Below are positions 29,595 to 38,470 of a stretch of DNA of 38,470 nucleotides, in pieces; within the stretch, counting starts at the first letter, position 1, and the number at the start of each line of letters is the position of its first letter. Under the pieces are notes generated by a model, which saw nothing but the letters and a program-made list of their open reading frames with translations, was not told where the DNA came from and searched no databases. Where the stretch lies: positions 1 to 38,470 of the forward strand of contig CAMYIJ010000057.1 of assembly GCA_947258375.1 (NCBI GenBank), written 5' to 3'. The DNA is from an uncultured Acidimicrobiaceae bacterium (GTDB lineage: Bacteria > Actinomycetota > Acidimicrobiia > Spongiisociales > UBA5794). A program made the position numbers and the translations under genes.

Positions 29595-30302
29595 CTACAG
29601 CGGAAACTGGGGTGGCGGGTCATTCTCCGTTTCGGACCGTGACTGCGGCTGCGGCTGCGGGCGGTCGACCCGTGGCTGAGTTCCGGGGTCGTTGCGCAGG
29701 CCGATGGCGCCGATCAGCACCACATACATGGCGAATAGCGTCTGGCCGGAGTTGATCAACCAGATGGCGATTCCACCGGTGAATAGGACGCTGATGACCT
29801 TGGCAACGTTTGCGCCCCGGTCCGGCAAAAAGATCTGGAGAGCGCTCGTCAGCATCTGGCCGCCGTCGAGCGGCCGGATCGGTATCCAGTTCAGGATCCC
29901 CCAAACGAGCCCGGCAAAGACGAACCCGTCGGCGACCAGCCCGAACGTCTGGTTTGTGATGAGATCGCTGCGGCCGGCGAGCAACACCGGCAGGGCACCG
30001 GCAATCGCGAGGGCCGATCCGGATGCCGCTATAAGGAAACGCCGGCCGGCGCTCAAGCCCGTCGGCGGCTTGTAGGTCGTAACACCGCCGAGCACGAATA
30101 TCGAGATGGCGACGTCGGCCGCCGCGAACTTGCGAGCTGTCAACGCATGGCCGGTTTCGTGGAGCAGCACGCCGCAGAAGATCCCCAAGCCGAGCAGGGC
30201 GGCTTCCTGCAAATCGTTGGTCCACGTGTACGTGAAGTACAGGAGAAACAGAAACGAGAAATGAACGGAAACCGGGATCGGGCCCATTTGGAAGCGCAGC
30301 AC
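29595..30302 (-). CDS. Site-2 protease family (M50) membrane metalloprotease
   Basis: A 235-residue multi-span membrane protein. The zinc-binding motif HETGH (LLHETGHAL) lies in an early span, and the second motif N-x2-P-x2-PLDGG (LNWIPIRPLDGGQM) supplies the third ligand. Such proteases cut membrane proteins, often anti-sigma factors; the window encodes a membrane anti-sigma factor but nothing links the two directly. The Pro/Gln-rich C terminus (PQPQPQSRSETENDPPP) is unusual. The GTG at 30302 is the longest start; a shorter ATG (MGPIPVSV) is possible. Confidence 0.85.
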   Translation of the reverse strand: MLRFQMGPIPVSVHFSFLFLLYFTYTWTNDLQEAALLGLGIFCGVLLHETGHALTARKFAAADVAISIFVLGGVTTYKPPTGLSAGRRFLIAASGSALAIAGALPVLLAGRSDLITNQTFGLVADGFVFAGLVWGILNWIPIRPLDGGQMLTSALQIFLPDRGANVAKVISVLFTGGIAIWLINSGQTLFAMYVVLIGAIGLRNDPGTQPRVDRPQPQPQSRSETENDPPPQFPL

Positions 30303-30355
30303 GCTGGGCAGGTTACCGCTGCCGGAGGATCAACACGCCGGCGATCGATGGGGAG

Positions 30356-31129
30356 TCACTCTGGGGTGACGTACGCCGCGGTGAGGCCGCCGTCGACAAC
30401 GAAGTCGCTCCCGGTGACATATGACGACTCATCGGACGCCAGGAAGAGGGCGGCTTGGGCCATCTCGACGGCTTCTCCGAATCGACCCATCGGCACGTGA
30501 ACCAGGCGCCGCTGCTTCTTCTCGTCGGTGTCGAGGAAGCTCATCAGCAGCTCGGTGCGCAGCGGTCCGGGGCACAGGGCGTTGACCCGGATGTTCTCGC
30601 GGGCGTGGACCACTGCCAGCTCGCGCGTGAGCGCCAGGACCGCTCCCTTGGAAGCGGTGTACGCGATCTGGGGACTGGCGGCGCCCATGATGGCGACAAA
30701 CGACGCGGTGTTGATGATCGAGCCACCGCCCGACGCCCGGATGGCGGGGACTTCGTACTTACAGCCGAGGAACACGCCCAGGGCGTTTATCCGCATCGTG
30801 AGGTCCCAGATGTGCTCGTCGGTTTCGACCGCATCGCCATCTTCGGGGTGCATGATCCCGGCGTTGTTGAATGCAACGTGCAAAGCCCCAAAAGCGTCGA
30901 TCGTGGCTGCGACCATCGCCTCGACCTCGGCGGCGACTGCAACATCCGCGGTGACGGCGATCGCCTGGCCACCGTCTGCCACGATCGCGGCCGCCGTTGC
31001 GGCGTTGTCTTCTTCCACCAGATCGGCGCAAGCCACCCTGGCGCCGTTGGCGGCGAACAGCAGTGCCGTTTCCCTTCCGATCCCAGAGGCGGCTCCGGTC
31101 ACCAGCGCCACCTTGCCCTCGAGTCGCAT
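30356..31129 (-). CDS. Short-chain dehydrogenase/reductase
   Basis: A 257-residue classical SDR. The cofactor motif TGAASGIG, the NNAG motif (FNNAG), catalytic Tyr-Lys as YTASK with the upstream Ser-bearing strand (GSIINTASFVA), and the typical C terminus (ASDESSYVTGSDFVVDGGL) are present. ASP-type selectivity (ACADLV after the second strand) suggests NAD. It starts 3 bases after the stop of the glutamine-synthetase-like gene, so the two form an operon. Confidence 0.9.
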   Translation of the reverse strand: MRLEGKVALVTGAASGIGRETALLFAANGARVACADLVEEDNAATAAAIVADGGQAIAVTADVAVAAEVEAMVAATIDAFGALHVAFNNAGIMHPEDGDAVETDEHIWDLTMRINALGVFLGCKYEVPAIRASGGGSIINTASFVAIMGAASPQIAYTASKGAVLALTRELAVVHARENIRVNALCPGPLRTELLMSFLDTDEKKQRRLVHVPMGRFGEAVEMAQAALFLASDESSYVTGSDFVVDGGLTAAYVTPE

Positions 31130-31132
31130 CAG

Positions 31133-32509
31133 TCAGATCCTTTCGAAATAGCGCGCTCGTTCCCAATCAGCCACCGAGCGCGCCGCGGTGTCGATCTCAA
31201 CCCGGGCCGCGTGTACGTAATGGTCGACAACATCATCGCCGAATGCCGCCCTGGCGAACTCGCTCCCATCGAGCTCCGCCGTGGCGGCTTCGAGCGACAA
31301 GGGAAGCTCCGGAATGTCGGTCGCTTTATATACGTCTCCGACGAACATCTCAGGCGGCTCGATCTGGTCCTCGATTCCCGCCAGGCCGGCTGCCAGTGAA
31401 GCTGCGAACGCCATATATGGATTAGCGTCGGCTCCGGGAACGCGGCACTCGATGCGCAAGCTGGGGCCGCTGCCGACCACGCGAAAGCCCGCCGTGCGGT
31501 TGTCGCGAGCCCAGGCAACCCGGGTCGGGGCCCAAGAGCCAACCCTAAACCTCTTGTACGAGTTGAAGGTTGGCGCATAGAAAGCCATGACATCGCCGAT
31601 ATGGCGCATCCAGCCGCCCAGGAACCAGCGAAACTCATCGGATACGAGGAACCCGCCGATATCGGTCTCCCCGGCAAACGCGTTCTCGCCGTCCCGCCAC
31701 AAGCTGAGATGCAAATGGCAGCTACTGCCGGCCTCGTCGGTGTGCGGCTTGGCCATGAACGTCACACTCACTCCCGCAGCATCTGCGGTCTCCTTGAGGC
31801 ACTGCTTGAAGACAACATGGCGATCGGCCATTGTCATCACGTCGCCATAGCGAACGTTCAGCTCGTGCTGACCGCGCCCGAACTCCCCCTTTGAGTTCTC
31901 CACCGGAACCCCCGAATGCCGCAGGTTGCGCCGGGCAAGCCCGACAAAAGGTTCGACCCGAGCTCCCTGGAGCAAGTGGTAGTCCTCGATGTACCACCCG
32001 GCGTGGTCGAGATTCGCGTAACCCTTGTCGTGGGCCTGGCGATACGAGTCGTCATAGAGGAAGAACTCGAGTTCGCTGGCCGCCATCACATCGAACCCGG
32101 CTACCGCAGCTTGATCCACCTGGCGAGAGAGCACGCTGCGCGGCGCTACCGAGACCAGCTCATGGGCGCTGTCGTCAACTACGTCGCAGATGACAAAGGC
32201 GGTCCGGGTCGTCCAGGCCGCCAGCCGGAGCGTGGCCATGTCCGGCACCAGATGGAAATCGCCGTATCCCAGCTCCCAGTTGGCATACGCGTATCCCTCG
32301 ACCGGCTCCATCTCCATATCGACCGTCAACAGATAGTCACAGGCGTGAGTCCCGTCAGCGACACCGCTGTCGAGGAAGAACCCGGCATCGAAGCGTTTAC
32401 CCAGCAGACGCCCGTAGTGGTCGGTGAAGCCAACGACCACCGTATCCAGCTCGTCGGCTTCGTAGAGCGCCTCTAGATCGTCAAGACTCAGCATGCCTTC
32501 AATCGTCAC
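31133..32509 (-). CDS. Glutamine-synthetase-like enzyme, probable gamma-glutamyl ligase
   Basis: A 458-residue member of the glutamine synthetase superfamily. Diagnostic segments are ASELEFFLYD, the metal-binding SKGEFGRGQHELNVRY, the ATP-binding FMAKPHTDEAGSSCHLHLSL, and NRTAGFRVVG...RIECRVPGADANPY. The N terminus (VVVGFTDHYGRLLGKRF) and the missing adenylylation site point to the GlnA3/PuuA-like branch, which glutamylates polyamines or other amines, rather than the main ammonia-assimilating enzyme. GTG 32509 is the start; a GAGGGG site lies 6 bases upstream and is itself one arm of a small hairpin. Pairing with an SDR suggests amine catabolism, which is inference. Confidence 0.85.
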   Translation of the reverse strand: MTIEGMLSLDDLEALYEADELDTVVVGFTDHYGRLLGKRFDAGFFLDSGVADGTHACDYLLTVDMEMEPVEGYAYANWELGYGDFHLVPDMATLRLAAWTTRTAFVICDVVDDSAHELVSVAPRSVLSRQVDQAAVAGFDVMAASELEFFLYDDSYRQAHDKGYANLDHAGWYIEDYHLLQGARVEPFVGLARRNLRHSGVPVENSKGEFGRGQHELNVRYGDVMTMADRHVVFKQCLKETADAAGVSVTFMAKPHTDEAGSSCHLHLSLWRDGENAFAGETDIGGFLVSDEFRWFLGGWMRHIGDVMAFYAPTFNSYKRFRVGSWAPTRVAWARDNRTAGFRVVGSGPSLRIECRVPGADANPYMAFAASLAAGLAGIEDQIEPPEMFVGDVYKATDIPELPLSLEAATAELDGSEFARAAFGDDVVDHYVHAARVEIDTAARSVADWERARYFERI

Positions 32510-32515
32510 CGGTTT

Positions 32516-32530
32516 CCCCTCACACAGGGG
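32516..32530 (-). promoter_or_regulatory. Hairpin covering the ribosome-binding site
   Basis: On the minus strand CCCCT, loop GTGTG, AGGGG lies immediately before the GTG of the glutamine-synthetase-like gene; its 3' arm is the Shine-Dalgarno sequence. Pairing could limit translation. The stem is only 5 bp. Confidence 0.35.
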
Positions 32531-32747
32531 CCCGCAGCGAGGTCCAATTTGCTACCTCGGGGGCGCTGGTCAATCATCCACGCAAACCCTAGACCCTCGA
32601 CGGCGCCGGAAGCACAACGCCGCGGCACTCTGAGGGCGGAGGGTTGGTAGAAGAACGCCTGGCACACGAGCCGCAGCAAAGCGATAATCTCGTGAACTCC
32701 GGTCGGGCTTTGACCGGTTGGACTCGACGAGGGCAGAAGAGGGCAAA

Positions 32748-35204
32748 GTGTTGAGAGCATTTGATCGTCGCCGTTTCTTGATGTGGGCGGCAGCCTTGGC
32801 AGCGCTGGGCACCCTCGCCTGGATCCTGTCGATCGCCAATGTCGCCGGGGCCTCCAGCGGGGGTATCTCCGGCTATTCCGGGAATCCGGCCATCGGTGGT
32901 GGTGCCACTTGCTCGCAGTGCCACAGCGGCGGCGTAGCGCCGACAGTCACCCTCGACGGTCCCACGAGTCTCTCCTCCGGCCAGACTGCGGACTACACGC
33001 TCACGATCGTCGGCGGCAACGCCGGCGGATTGGGTGTTTCTGTCACCGGCGGTGAACTCGGCGCAGGAGTGGACACCCGGATCGCGGACGGTGAGATCGT
33101 TCAGACCAGCACCAAGCCGACAACCGATGGCGAGGTCACCTGGATGTTCAGCTGGACAGCACCCAACTCGGGCGGCGAAGTCACGATGTACGGCGCCGGC
33201 AATGCGGTCAACGGCGACTTCGGGCTCGGCGGCGACGCAGTAGACACCGATTCGCTGACGATCAGCGTGACGGCTGTGAATGCTCCCCCGGTGGCCGATG
33301 TCGGCGGACCGTATGTGGATGATCCGACGGCGTTCATCGTATTTGACGGTTCCGGTTCGTCCGATCCCGACGGCACCATCGCAAGCTGGGAATGGGACTT
33401 CGGGGACGGCGGGACCGCCTCGGGCAAGACCCTGTTCCACAGTTACGTCGAAGACGGCGTGTACACCGTGACCCTCACGGTGACAGACGATGCCGGAGCC
33501 ACAGACACCGCGACCACCACAGCCACGATCGGCAATGTCTCCAACCTGCCGCCGACAGCCGATGCCGGAGGACCGTACGACGGAACGACCGGAGAGCAGA
33601 TCGCATTTGATGGATCGGGCTCGAGCGACCCCGAAGGGGAGACCATCACTTATGCGTGGGATTTCGGCGACGGCAATACGGCCACCGACCGGGAACCCTC
33701 ACATTCCTACTCGGCGGCCGGCTCCTTCACAGTCACCCTCACGGTCACCGACGAGTCCGCCCTATCCGGAACCGATACGGCAACCGTGACGGTCGCCGCG
33801 GCGCCGACCACCACCGTCACGACGGCCGCCCCATCGGTCTCCGGCGTGTTTTCCTCGATGTGCGCCGGCTGCCACGGTGCCAACGGCCAGGGCGGAGCCG
33901 GCGGGCCCTCGCTCCAAGTGAGCACCAAGTCGACGTCGGAGCTTCAATCGATCATCGCCAACGGCTCCGGCGGGATGCCCGGCTATTCCGCGAGTCTCGA
34001 TTCATCGGTGGTTTCCGGTTTGGCGAGTTTCACCAAAGCAATGCAGAGTTCGTCAGCCACCACTAGTCCGCCGCCCACCGGCGGAGAGGACATCTACGGC
34101 GCGCGGTGCGCCGGCTGTCACGGTGGCAATGGCGAAGGCGCCTCAGGCCCCTCGCTGCAGACGAGCACGCTGTCGACTTCGGCGATCAACACCATCGTGA
34201 CAGATGGTTTCGGCGGGATGCCCGGCTACGCGGACAAGCTCGATGTTGACCAGATCTCAGCCGTCTCCGCATACACCGCCGGGTTGCAGGATGCCGAAGC
34301 CACTACCGACGACTCCGAAGGCACCGGCGCGGCGGCCTACGCGAGCCAATGTGCCGGTTGCCACGGAGCCGATGGTGAGGGCGGCTTCGGGCCTTCGCTG
34401 CAGGACCTCAGCATGTCGGCAACCGAGATCGGAGATGTCATTGCCAACGGGTACGGCGGGATGCGTGGATTCTCGGATTCGCTGACACCGGAGCAAATCA
34501 GCGAGCTGGCCGCCTACTCGGTGAGCCTGCAGGCGGGCGCTACGGGCGGTGAAGGGTCGATGCTCTATGCCACTAACTGCGCGGCCTGTCACGGCGCGTC
34601 GGGCGAGGGCGGCATTGGCCCGGCTCTGGCCGGAACGTCCCTCTCCGCGGGCGACATCGGATCCGCTATTCAGGGTGGTACGGGCGCCATGCACTCGCTC
34701 GCCTCTTCGCTCAGCCCGGACGACGTGGCGGCGGTCGCCGACTACATACTCGGGCTACAGGCGGACACCGGTGACTCCGGTGATCAGGGCGCGGCCGACG
34801 CAACGGCCGCGATCTACAGCTCCATGTGCGCCGGCTGTCACGGCGCCGCAGGCGAAGGCGCATCCGCTCCGGCTCTCGCGGGGACGGCCCTCGACACTGC
34901 CGGGCTCATCACGATCATCACCAACGGCCAGAACGGCATGCCCGGATATGCCGGCCAACTCTCGGCCACGGAAATCGAAAATCTTGCCGGTCTCGTGTTG
35001 GCCCTGGGTCAGGGCCACGGTGACGTGAGCGACACGACGACCAACGCCCCGGCCACCACGAGGGCCGTCGTCACCGCCGAACCAGAAGACAGCGATGATG
35101 ACGAGGGTACCGCGGCGCGCACGCTGGGGATCATCCTGCTCGCACTGGTGCTGGGATCGGGGACCTACCTCGGATTCGCCAGCCGGGCCGTTCGACGCGA
35201 GTAG
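32748..35204 (+). CDS. Membrane-anchored hexahaem modular cytochrome c with PKD domains
   Basis: An 818-residue exported protein with six CXXCH motifs. A twin-Arg-like signal (DRRRFLMWAAALAALG) precedes CSQCH at residue 55, in a domain with a beta-rich segment (about 60-175). Two PKD Ig-like domains follow (about 180-350; AFDGSGSSDPEGET, YAWDFGDGN). Then come five serial cytochrome c domains with CXXCH at 372, 454, 535, 611 and 694. Each has a downstream ligand region such as GGMPGY, except the fourth (GAMHSL), where the Met context changes. A C-terminal span (about 790-812) ending in RAVRRE anchors it. GTG 32748 is chosen over TTG 32718 by AGAGGG upstream and better signal position. c-type cytochromes normally use Sec, so the Tat-like look may be accidental. 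Electron transfer at the cell surface is inferred. Confidence 0.85.
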   Translation: MLRAFDRRRFLMWAAALAALGTLAWILSIANVAGASSGGISGYSGNPAIGGGATCSQCHSGGVAPTVTLDGPTSLSSGQTADYTLTIVGGNAGGLGVSVTGGELGAGVDTRIADGEIVQTSTKPTTDGEVTWMFSWTAPNSGGEVTMYGAGNAVNGDFGLGGDAVDTDSLTISVTAVNAPPVADVGGPYVDDPTAFIVFDGSGSSDPDGTIASWEWDFGDGGTASGKTLFHSYVEDGVYTVTLTVTDDAGATDTATTTATIGNVSNLPPTADAGGPYDGTTGEQIAFDGSGSSDPEGETITYAWDFGDGNTATDREPSHSYSAAGSFTVTLTVTDESALSGTDTATVTVAAAPTTTVTTAAPSVSGVFSSMCAGCHGANGQGGAGGPSLQVSTKSTSELQSIIANGSGGMPGYSASLDSSVVSGLASFTKAMQSSSATTSPPPTGGEDIYGARCAGCHGGNGEGASGPSLQTSTLSTSAINTIVTDGFGGMPGYADKLDVDQISAVSAYTAGLQDAEATTDDSEGTGAAAYASQCAGCHGADGEGGFGPSLQDLSMSATEIGDVIANGYGGMRGFSDSLTPEQISELAAYSVSLQAGATGGEGSMLYATNCAACHGASGEGGIGPALAGTSLSAGDIGSAIQGGTGAMHSLASSLSPDDVAAVADYILGLQADTGDSGDQGAADATAAIYSSMCAGCHGAAGEGASAPALAGTALDTAGLITIITNGQNGMPGYAGQLSATEIENLAGLVLALGQGHGDVSDTTTNAPATTRAVVTAEPEDSDDDEGTAARTLGIILLALVLGSGTYLGFASRAVRRE

Positions 35205-35496
35205 GTATCCGGCGGGGATTTCTGGCGGCAACTGATGGCCTCAGAATGCGTCTAGCCACTCAGAGTAGTAGGGCCGAAGTGCCCTAGACACTAGGCCTGT
35301 AGCCCCATGACTGACATCCGCAACTGTGCAAGAGTAGGCAGTGGTGATACGTGTACGCAGCGTGGTCTCCTGCTACAGTGCAACCGGGTAGGAAAACTAT
35401 GGGCAATGATGGGAAGGCACGGGAGCAGTGGGGCTTCAGGGAGTAGTCGCAGGGGAGACGCTGGGCGGCCGAGGGCTATTCACGCGAGCAAGGGTC
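35205..35496. other. Gap between the two modular cytochrome genes
   Basis: No gene is visible. A short hairpin (CCTAG, ACA, CTAGG at 35283-35295) might act in termination. TACAGT near 35373 is a possible -10 element but has no convincing -35 partner, so no promoter is assigned. Confidence 0.4.
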
Positions 35497-38004
35497 ATGC
35501 GAGGCCTCGGATTGATCTTGGCCTTTGCTCTTGCCATCGGCGTTCATGTCTCCGGTGTTGCTTCGGCTGACGACATCGACGGACCGGCCTTGGCCGCGCT
35601 GCAGGTCCTCCAGGCCGCGGCTGCCGCTCCCGAAGCCGTAGATGACGCCTACTCGTTGCAACCCGGCACCACCCTCACCGTGGCCGCTCCCGGCGTGCTC
35701 GCGAACGACAGCGACCCCGATGGCGACGACCTGAGCGTCGTGCCCGTTGCCGGCGCGTCCCACGGATCGTTGACGCTGGCCCCGGACGGCATGTTCATGT
35801 ACACCCCGGTCTCCGGCTTCGATGGATCCGACTCGTTCCAGTACAGGGCCTTCGACGGCACCAGCCAATCAAACGTGGCGACCGTTGCGCTCACAGTCAC
35901 CGGCGCACCCGCAACGACGACGACGACGACGACGACCACCACAACGACAACCGCGGCGCCGCCGGCGATTGATGCCGCGACCATCTACGCGGCGAACTGT
36001 GCGGGATGTCACGGAGCGGACGGCTCCGGCGGTGCCGGCCCCAGCCTCATCACCAGCACCAAGACGTCGGCCGAGATTCTCCAGGTGATATCTGACGGCG
36101 CCGGATTCATGCCGGGCTACGCCGGGTCTCTGACCGCCGACGAACTCGACGCGCTGACTGCATTCACGCTCGCGTTCCAAGAAGCTCCGGCAACCACGAC
36201 CACAACCACGACCACGAGCACGACCGCTCCGCCGGTCAGCACCACCACGACCACAACTACAGCGGCGCCGGTGATCGATGCCGCCGTAATCTATGCGGCC
36301 AACTGCGCCGGCTGTCACGGGGCCGACGGCTCCGGTGGTGCCGGCCCCAGCCTCATCGCCAGCACACTCGGGTTTGAAGACATACTGACCGTGATCTCCA
36401 GCGGGGCCGGTTTCATGCCGGGCTACGCGGGGACCCTCTCGGCAGCCGAGATCGATGCGCTCGCCAACTTCACCCTGGGATTCCAGGGACCTGGATCCAC
36501 CACCACTACCACCACCACGACCGAACCTCCAGCGACAACCACGACACCGCCTGGCATCGACGCCGGCGCGATCTACACGACGAATTGCGCCGGGTGCCAC
36601 GGACCCAGTGGTGAGGGAGGCATTGGCCCCAGCTTGATCGCCAGCTCAATGGACCTCGACCAGATCCTCGACATCCTCAGCAACGGTGCCGGAATCATGC
36701 CGGGATACGCGGGCACTCTGTCTACAGAGGAAGTCGACGCGCTGGCAGCATTCACCCTGGCCTTCCAAGACCCGGACACAACCACGACTACAACCACAGC
36801 ACCGCCGACCACAACGGTGCCGCCGACTGGACCCGACGGCGCGGCCCTCTACTCGGCCAATTGCGCAGGTTGTCACGGCGCCAACATGGAGGGTGGCTTC
36901 GGACCTGCCCTCGCCAACACGGCGCTGACCGCCGACGAGATCGATGCGATCACAGCAGGCGGAGCCGGCGCAATGCCGGGGTTCGCTACGTCGTTGAGCG
37001 TCGATGAGATCAGTGCGATCACGGAGTTCATCCTCACAGGTGGCGGCACACCCGGGACCACGGTGCCGCCGATCCCGCAGACCGGAGACCAGCTGTACCA
37101 CACGTTCTGCTCCAGCTGCCACGGGGTCGAAGCCCAGGGTGGTTCCGCCACCAGGATTGCTGGCAAGAAGTTCAAGCACATCGTCCAGGCGGCGACCAAG
37201 GGACGCGGCGCGGTGATGCCCTCCTTCGCCAGCGTGCTGACTGAAGACCAGATCGACGAGATCGCCGATTACGTCTCCTCACTCGACAGGCAACGGCCGA
37301 CCACGACCGCGGCACCGGTCACAACGACAACGACAACGACAGAGCCTCAGACCGGCCAGCAGCTGTATGGGAGCTTCTGCGCAGGCTGCCACGGCATCGA
37401 TGCCGAGGGCACCTCGCTGGGTCCGGACATCCTCGACAACGACTTCTGGGAGATCGTCGAATACATCATCAACGGAAGCGGGCCGAAGATGCCCGCGTTC
37501 GGTAGCGCCCTTTCGATGGAGCAGGTCGAAGCCATCGCCGACTACGTGATCGAACTGGCCGAATCTCAGCCCCCTGCGACGACCCAGCCACCGACAACGA
37601 CCACTACTACAACGGCTCCGCCGGGCACTACAACGACCGCGCCCCCGGTGACTTCGACCACAGCGCCACCGGTGACCACCACGAGCAGCACGACGACGAG
37701 CACCACCACAACGAGCACCACCACAACGAGCACCACCACTACGAGCACCACCACTACCACTTCGACGACTGCACCACCGAGCATCGACGCGGCTGCGATC
37801 TACTCGAACAACTGTGCCGGTTGTCACGGAGCCAGCGGTGAGGGTGGCGCAGGACCTAGCCTTATTGCGAGTCGCCTGACCATTGAAGAGATCCTGGTGG
37901 TTCTCAACAACGGCGCCGGGTTCATGCCAGGCTACGCCGGGAGCCTGACCCCAGATGAGCTCGACGCCCTGGCGGCCTTCACCCTGGCCTTTCAGACTCC
38001 ATGA
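35497..38004 (+). CDS. Secreted heptahaem beads-on-a-string cytochrome c
   Basis: An 835-residue protein with seven CXXCH motifs. It has a clear Sec signal (LILAFALAIGVHVSGVASA), one cadherin-like/Big_9 domain (about 46-134; VDDAYSLQPG, ANDSDPDGDD), then seven mono-haem cytochrome c domains with CXXCH at residues 168, 270, 364, 456, 538, 628 and 773. They are joined mostly by linkers of Thr with Pro/Ala/Ser. Most domains repeat the pattern NCAGCHGADGSGGAGPSL and end with a FMPGYAGSL Met-ligand loop; domains 5 and 6 are more divergent (CSSCH; KMPAFGSAL). There is no C-terminal anchor. ATG 35497 is preferred because it starts the signal peptide; GTG 35428 would add 23 residues. Repeated domains in a flexible chain suggest an electron-hopping polymer, which is inference. 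Confidence 0.88.
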   Translation: MRGLGLILAFALAIGVHVSGVASADDIDGPALAALQVLQAAAAAPEAVDDAYSLQPGTTLTVAAPGVLANDSDPDGDDLSVVPVAGASHGSLTLAPDGMFMYTPVSGFDGSDSFQYRAFDGTSQSNVATVALTVTGAPATTTTTTTTTTTTTAAPPAIDAATIYAANCAGCHGADGSGGAGPSLITSTKTSAEILQVISDGAGFMPGYAGSLTADELDALTAFTLAFQEAPATTTTTTTTSTTAPPVSTTTTTTTAAPVIDAAVIYAANCAGCHGADGSGGAGPSLIASTLGFEDILTVISSGAGFMPGYAGTLSAAEIDALANFTLGFQGPGSTTTTTTTTEPPATTTTPPGIDAGAIYTTNCAGCHGPSGEGGIGPSLIASSMDLDQILDILSNGAGIMPGYAGTLSTEEVDALAAFTLAFQDPDTTTTTTTAPPTTTVPPTGPDGAALYSANCAGCHGANMEGGFGPALANTALTADEIDAITAGGAGAMPGFATSLSVDEISAITEFILTGGGTPGTTVPPIPQTGDQLYHTFCSSCHGVEAQGGSATRIAGKKFKHIVQAATKGRGAVMPSFASVLTEDQIDEIADYVSSLDRQRPTTTAAPVTTTTTTTEPQTGQQLYGSFCAGCHGIDAEGTSLGPDILDNDFWEIVEYIINGSGPKMPAFGSALSMEQVEAIADYVIELAESQPPATTQPPTTTTTTTAPPGTTTTAPPVTSTTAPPVTTTSSTTTSTTTTSTTTTSTTTTSTTTTTSTTAPPSIDAAAIYSNNCAGCHGASGEGGAGPSLIASRLTIEEILVVLNNGAGFMPGYAGSLTPDELDALAAFTLAFQTP
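37576..37775 (+). repeat. Thr-codon low-complexity tract in the cytochrome gene
   Basis: The longest of the linker tracts: ACA/ACC/ACG-type Thr codons with a sub-repeat ACCACCACAACGAGC. Smaller tracts lie near 35917-35955, 36190-36265, 36498-36545, 36778-36815 and 37300-37345. In-frame slippage here would change linker length without changing the frame. Confidence 0.75.
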
Positions 38005-38011
38005 GCTAGCG

Positions 38012-38026
38012 CCCGCGAGGCGCGGG
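38012..38026 (+). terminator. Hairpin after the heptahaem cytochrome gene
   Basis: CCCGCG, AGG, CGCGGG starts 8 bases after the stop codon. The stem is perfect but no T-run follows. Confidence 0.4.
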
Positions 38027-38191
38027 ACCTCACACCCACAGAGCCCGCACTCATCGATATCATGATGGACTCGAGGAGTGGTCGGCTCGGCCCGTCTTGA
38101 TGTCGCTGAGGTTCTCGCGAGGTGCCGGAGACATCGTAAGCGTCAAGGCTCGCTACCGCTCTCCCGACAATTCAAGCCAGGAGCACGGAAC

Positions 38192-38470
<279 letters not shown>

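Noticed and set aside
35917..37775. Thr-rich DNA tracts as a separate satellite element
   Set aside because: They are in frame and regularly separate cytochrome domains, so they are linkers of one protein.

Overview
The window looks like a chromosomal segment of a high-GC actinobacterium, probably of an Acidimicrobiia-like lineage. The evidence is the gene order rpmG / fused HadA-HadB dehydratase / tRNA-Trp / secE / nusG / rplK / rplA / rplJ / rplL, the GTG starts, and actinobacterial-type ribosomal proteins and trehalose synthase. The exact taxon is inference.

Layout. (1) 2-5347: the 3' part of a giant surface protein with about 13 near-identical 81-residue Ig-like repeats, further Ig/cadherin-like domains, one membrane span and a cytoplasmic tail. 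(2) 5618-13151: a respiratory nitrate reductase operon: a membrane-anchored tri-haem cytochrome c (NarC-like), then narG, narH, narJ and narI, with overlapping or nearly touching genes. (3) 13152-13541: a convergent intergenic region packed with perfect hairpins, including a REP-like palindrome. (4) 13542-18213, minus strand: rplL, rplJ (with a very long acidic tail), a 988-bp gap with an L10-type leader and inverted REP-containing repeats, rplA, rplK, nusG, secE and tRNA-Trp. (5) 18293-21985, minus strand: anti-sigma factor, ECF sigma factor, fused HadAB dehydratase, a MITE-like inverted-repeat element, an AAA+ ATPase and rpmG. (6) 22095-23693: trehalose synthase. (7) 23694-24007: tandemly duplicated terminator-like repeats. 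(8) 24008-28190, minus strand: the str operon tuf-fusA-rpsG-rpsL, in which tuf has a codon usage quite unlike its neighbours. (9) 28567-32509: an MDR oxidoreductase, a site-2 metalloprotease, an SDR and a glutamine-synthetase-like enzyme. (10) 32748-38004: two large modular secreted cytochromes with six and seven CXXCH motifs, mixing Ig-like domains with serial mono-haem domains and, in the second, Thr-rich linkers. (11) 38192-end: the start of a protein with a perfect Pro-Glu hexanucleotide repeat that runs off the window.

How the genes fit together. The nar operon encodes quinol-linked nitrate reduction (or, if run backwards, nitrite oxidation) with an extra cytochrome c on the outer face. 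The two polymeric cytochromes are the most unusual genes here. They look like beads-on-a-string electron carriers suited to moving electrons along or through the cell envelope, and together with the tri-haem protein the window encodes 16 c-type haem sites. A physical link between them and nitrate reduction is inference. The ribosomal gene block is rearranged: rpoBC does not follow rplL, and the str operon lies upstream of rpmG, separated by an inverted treS.
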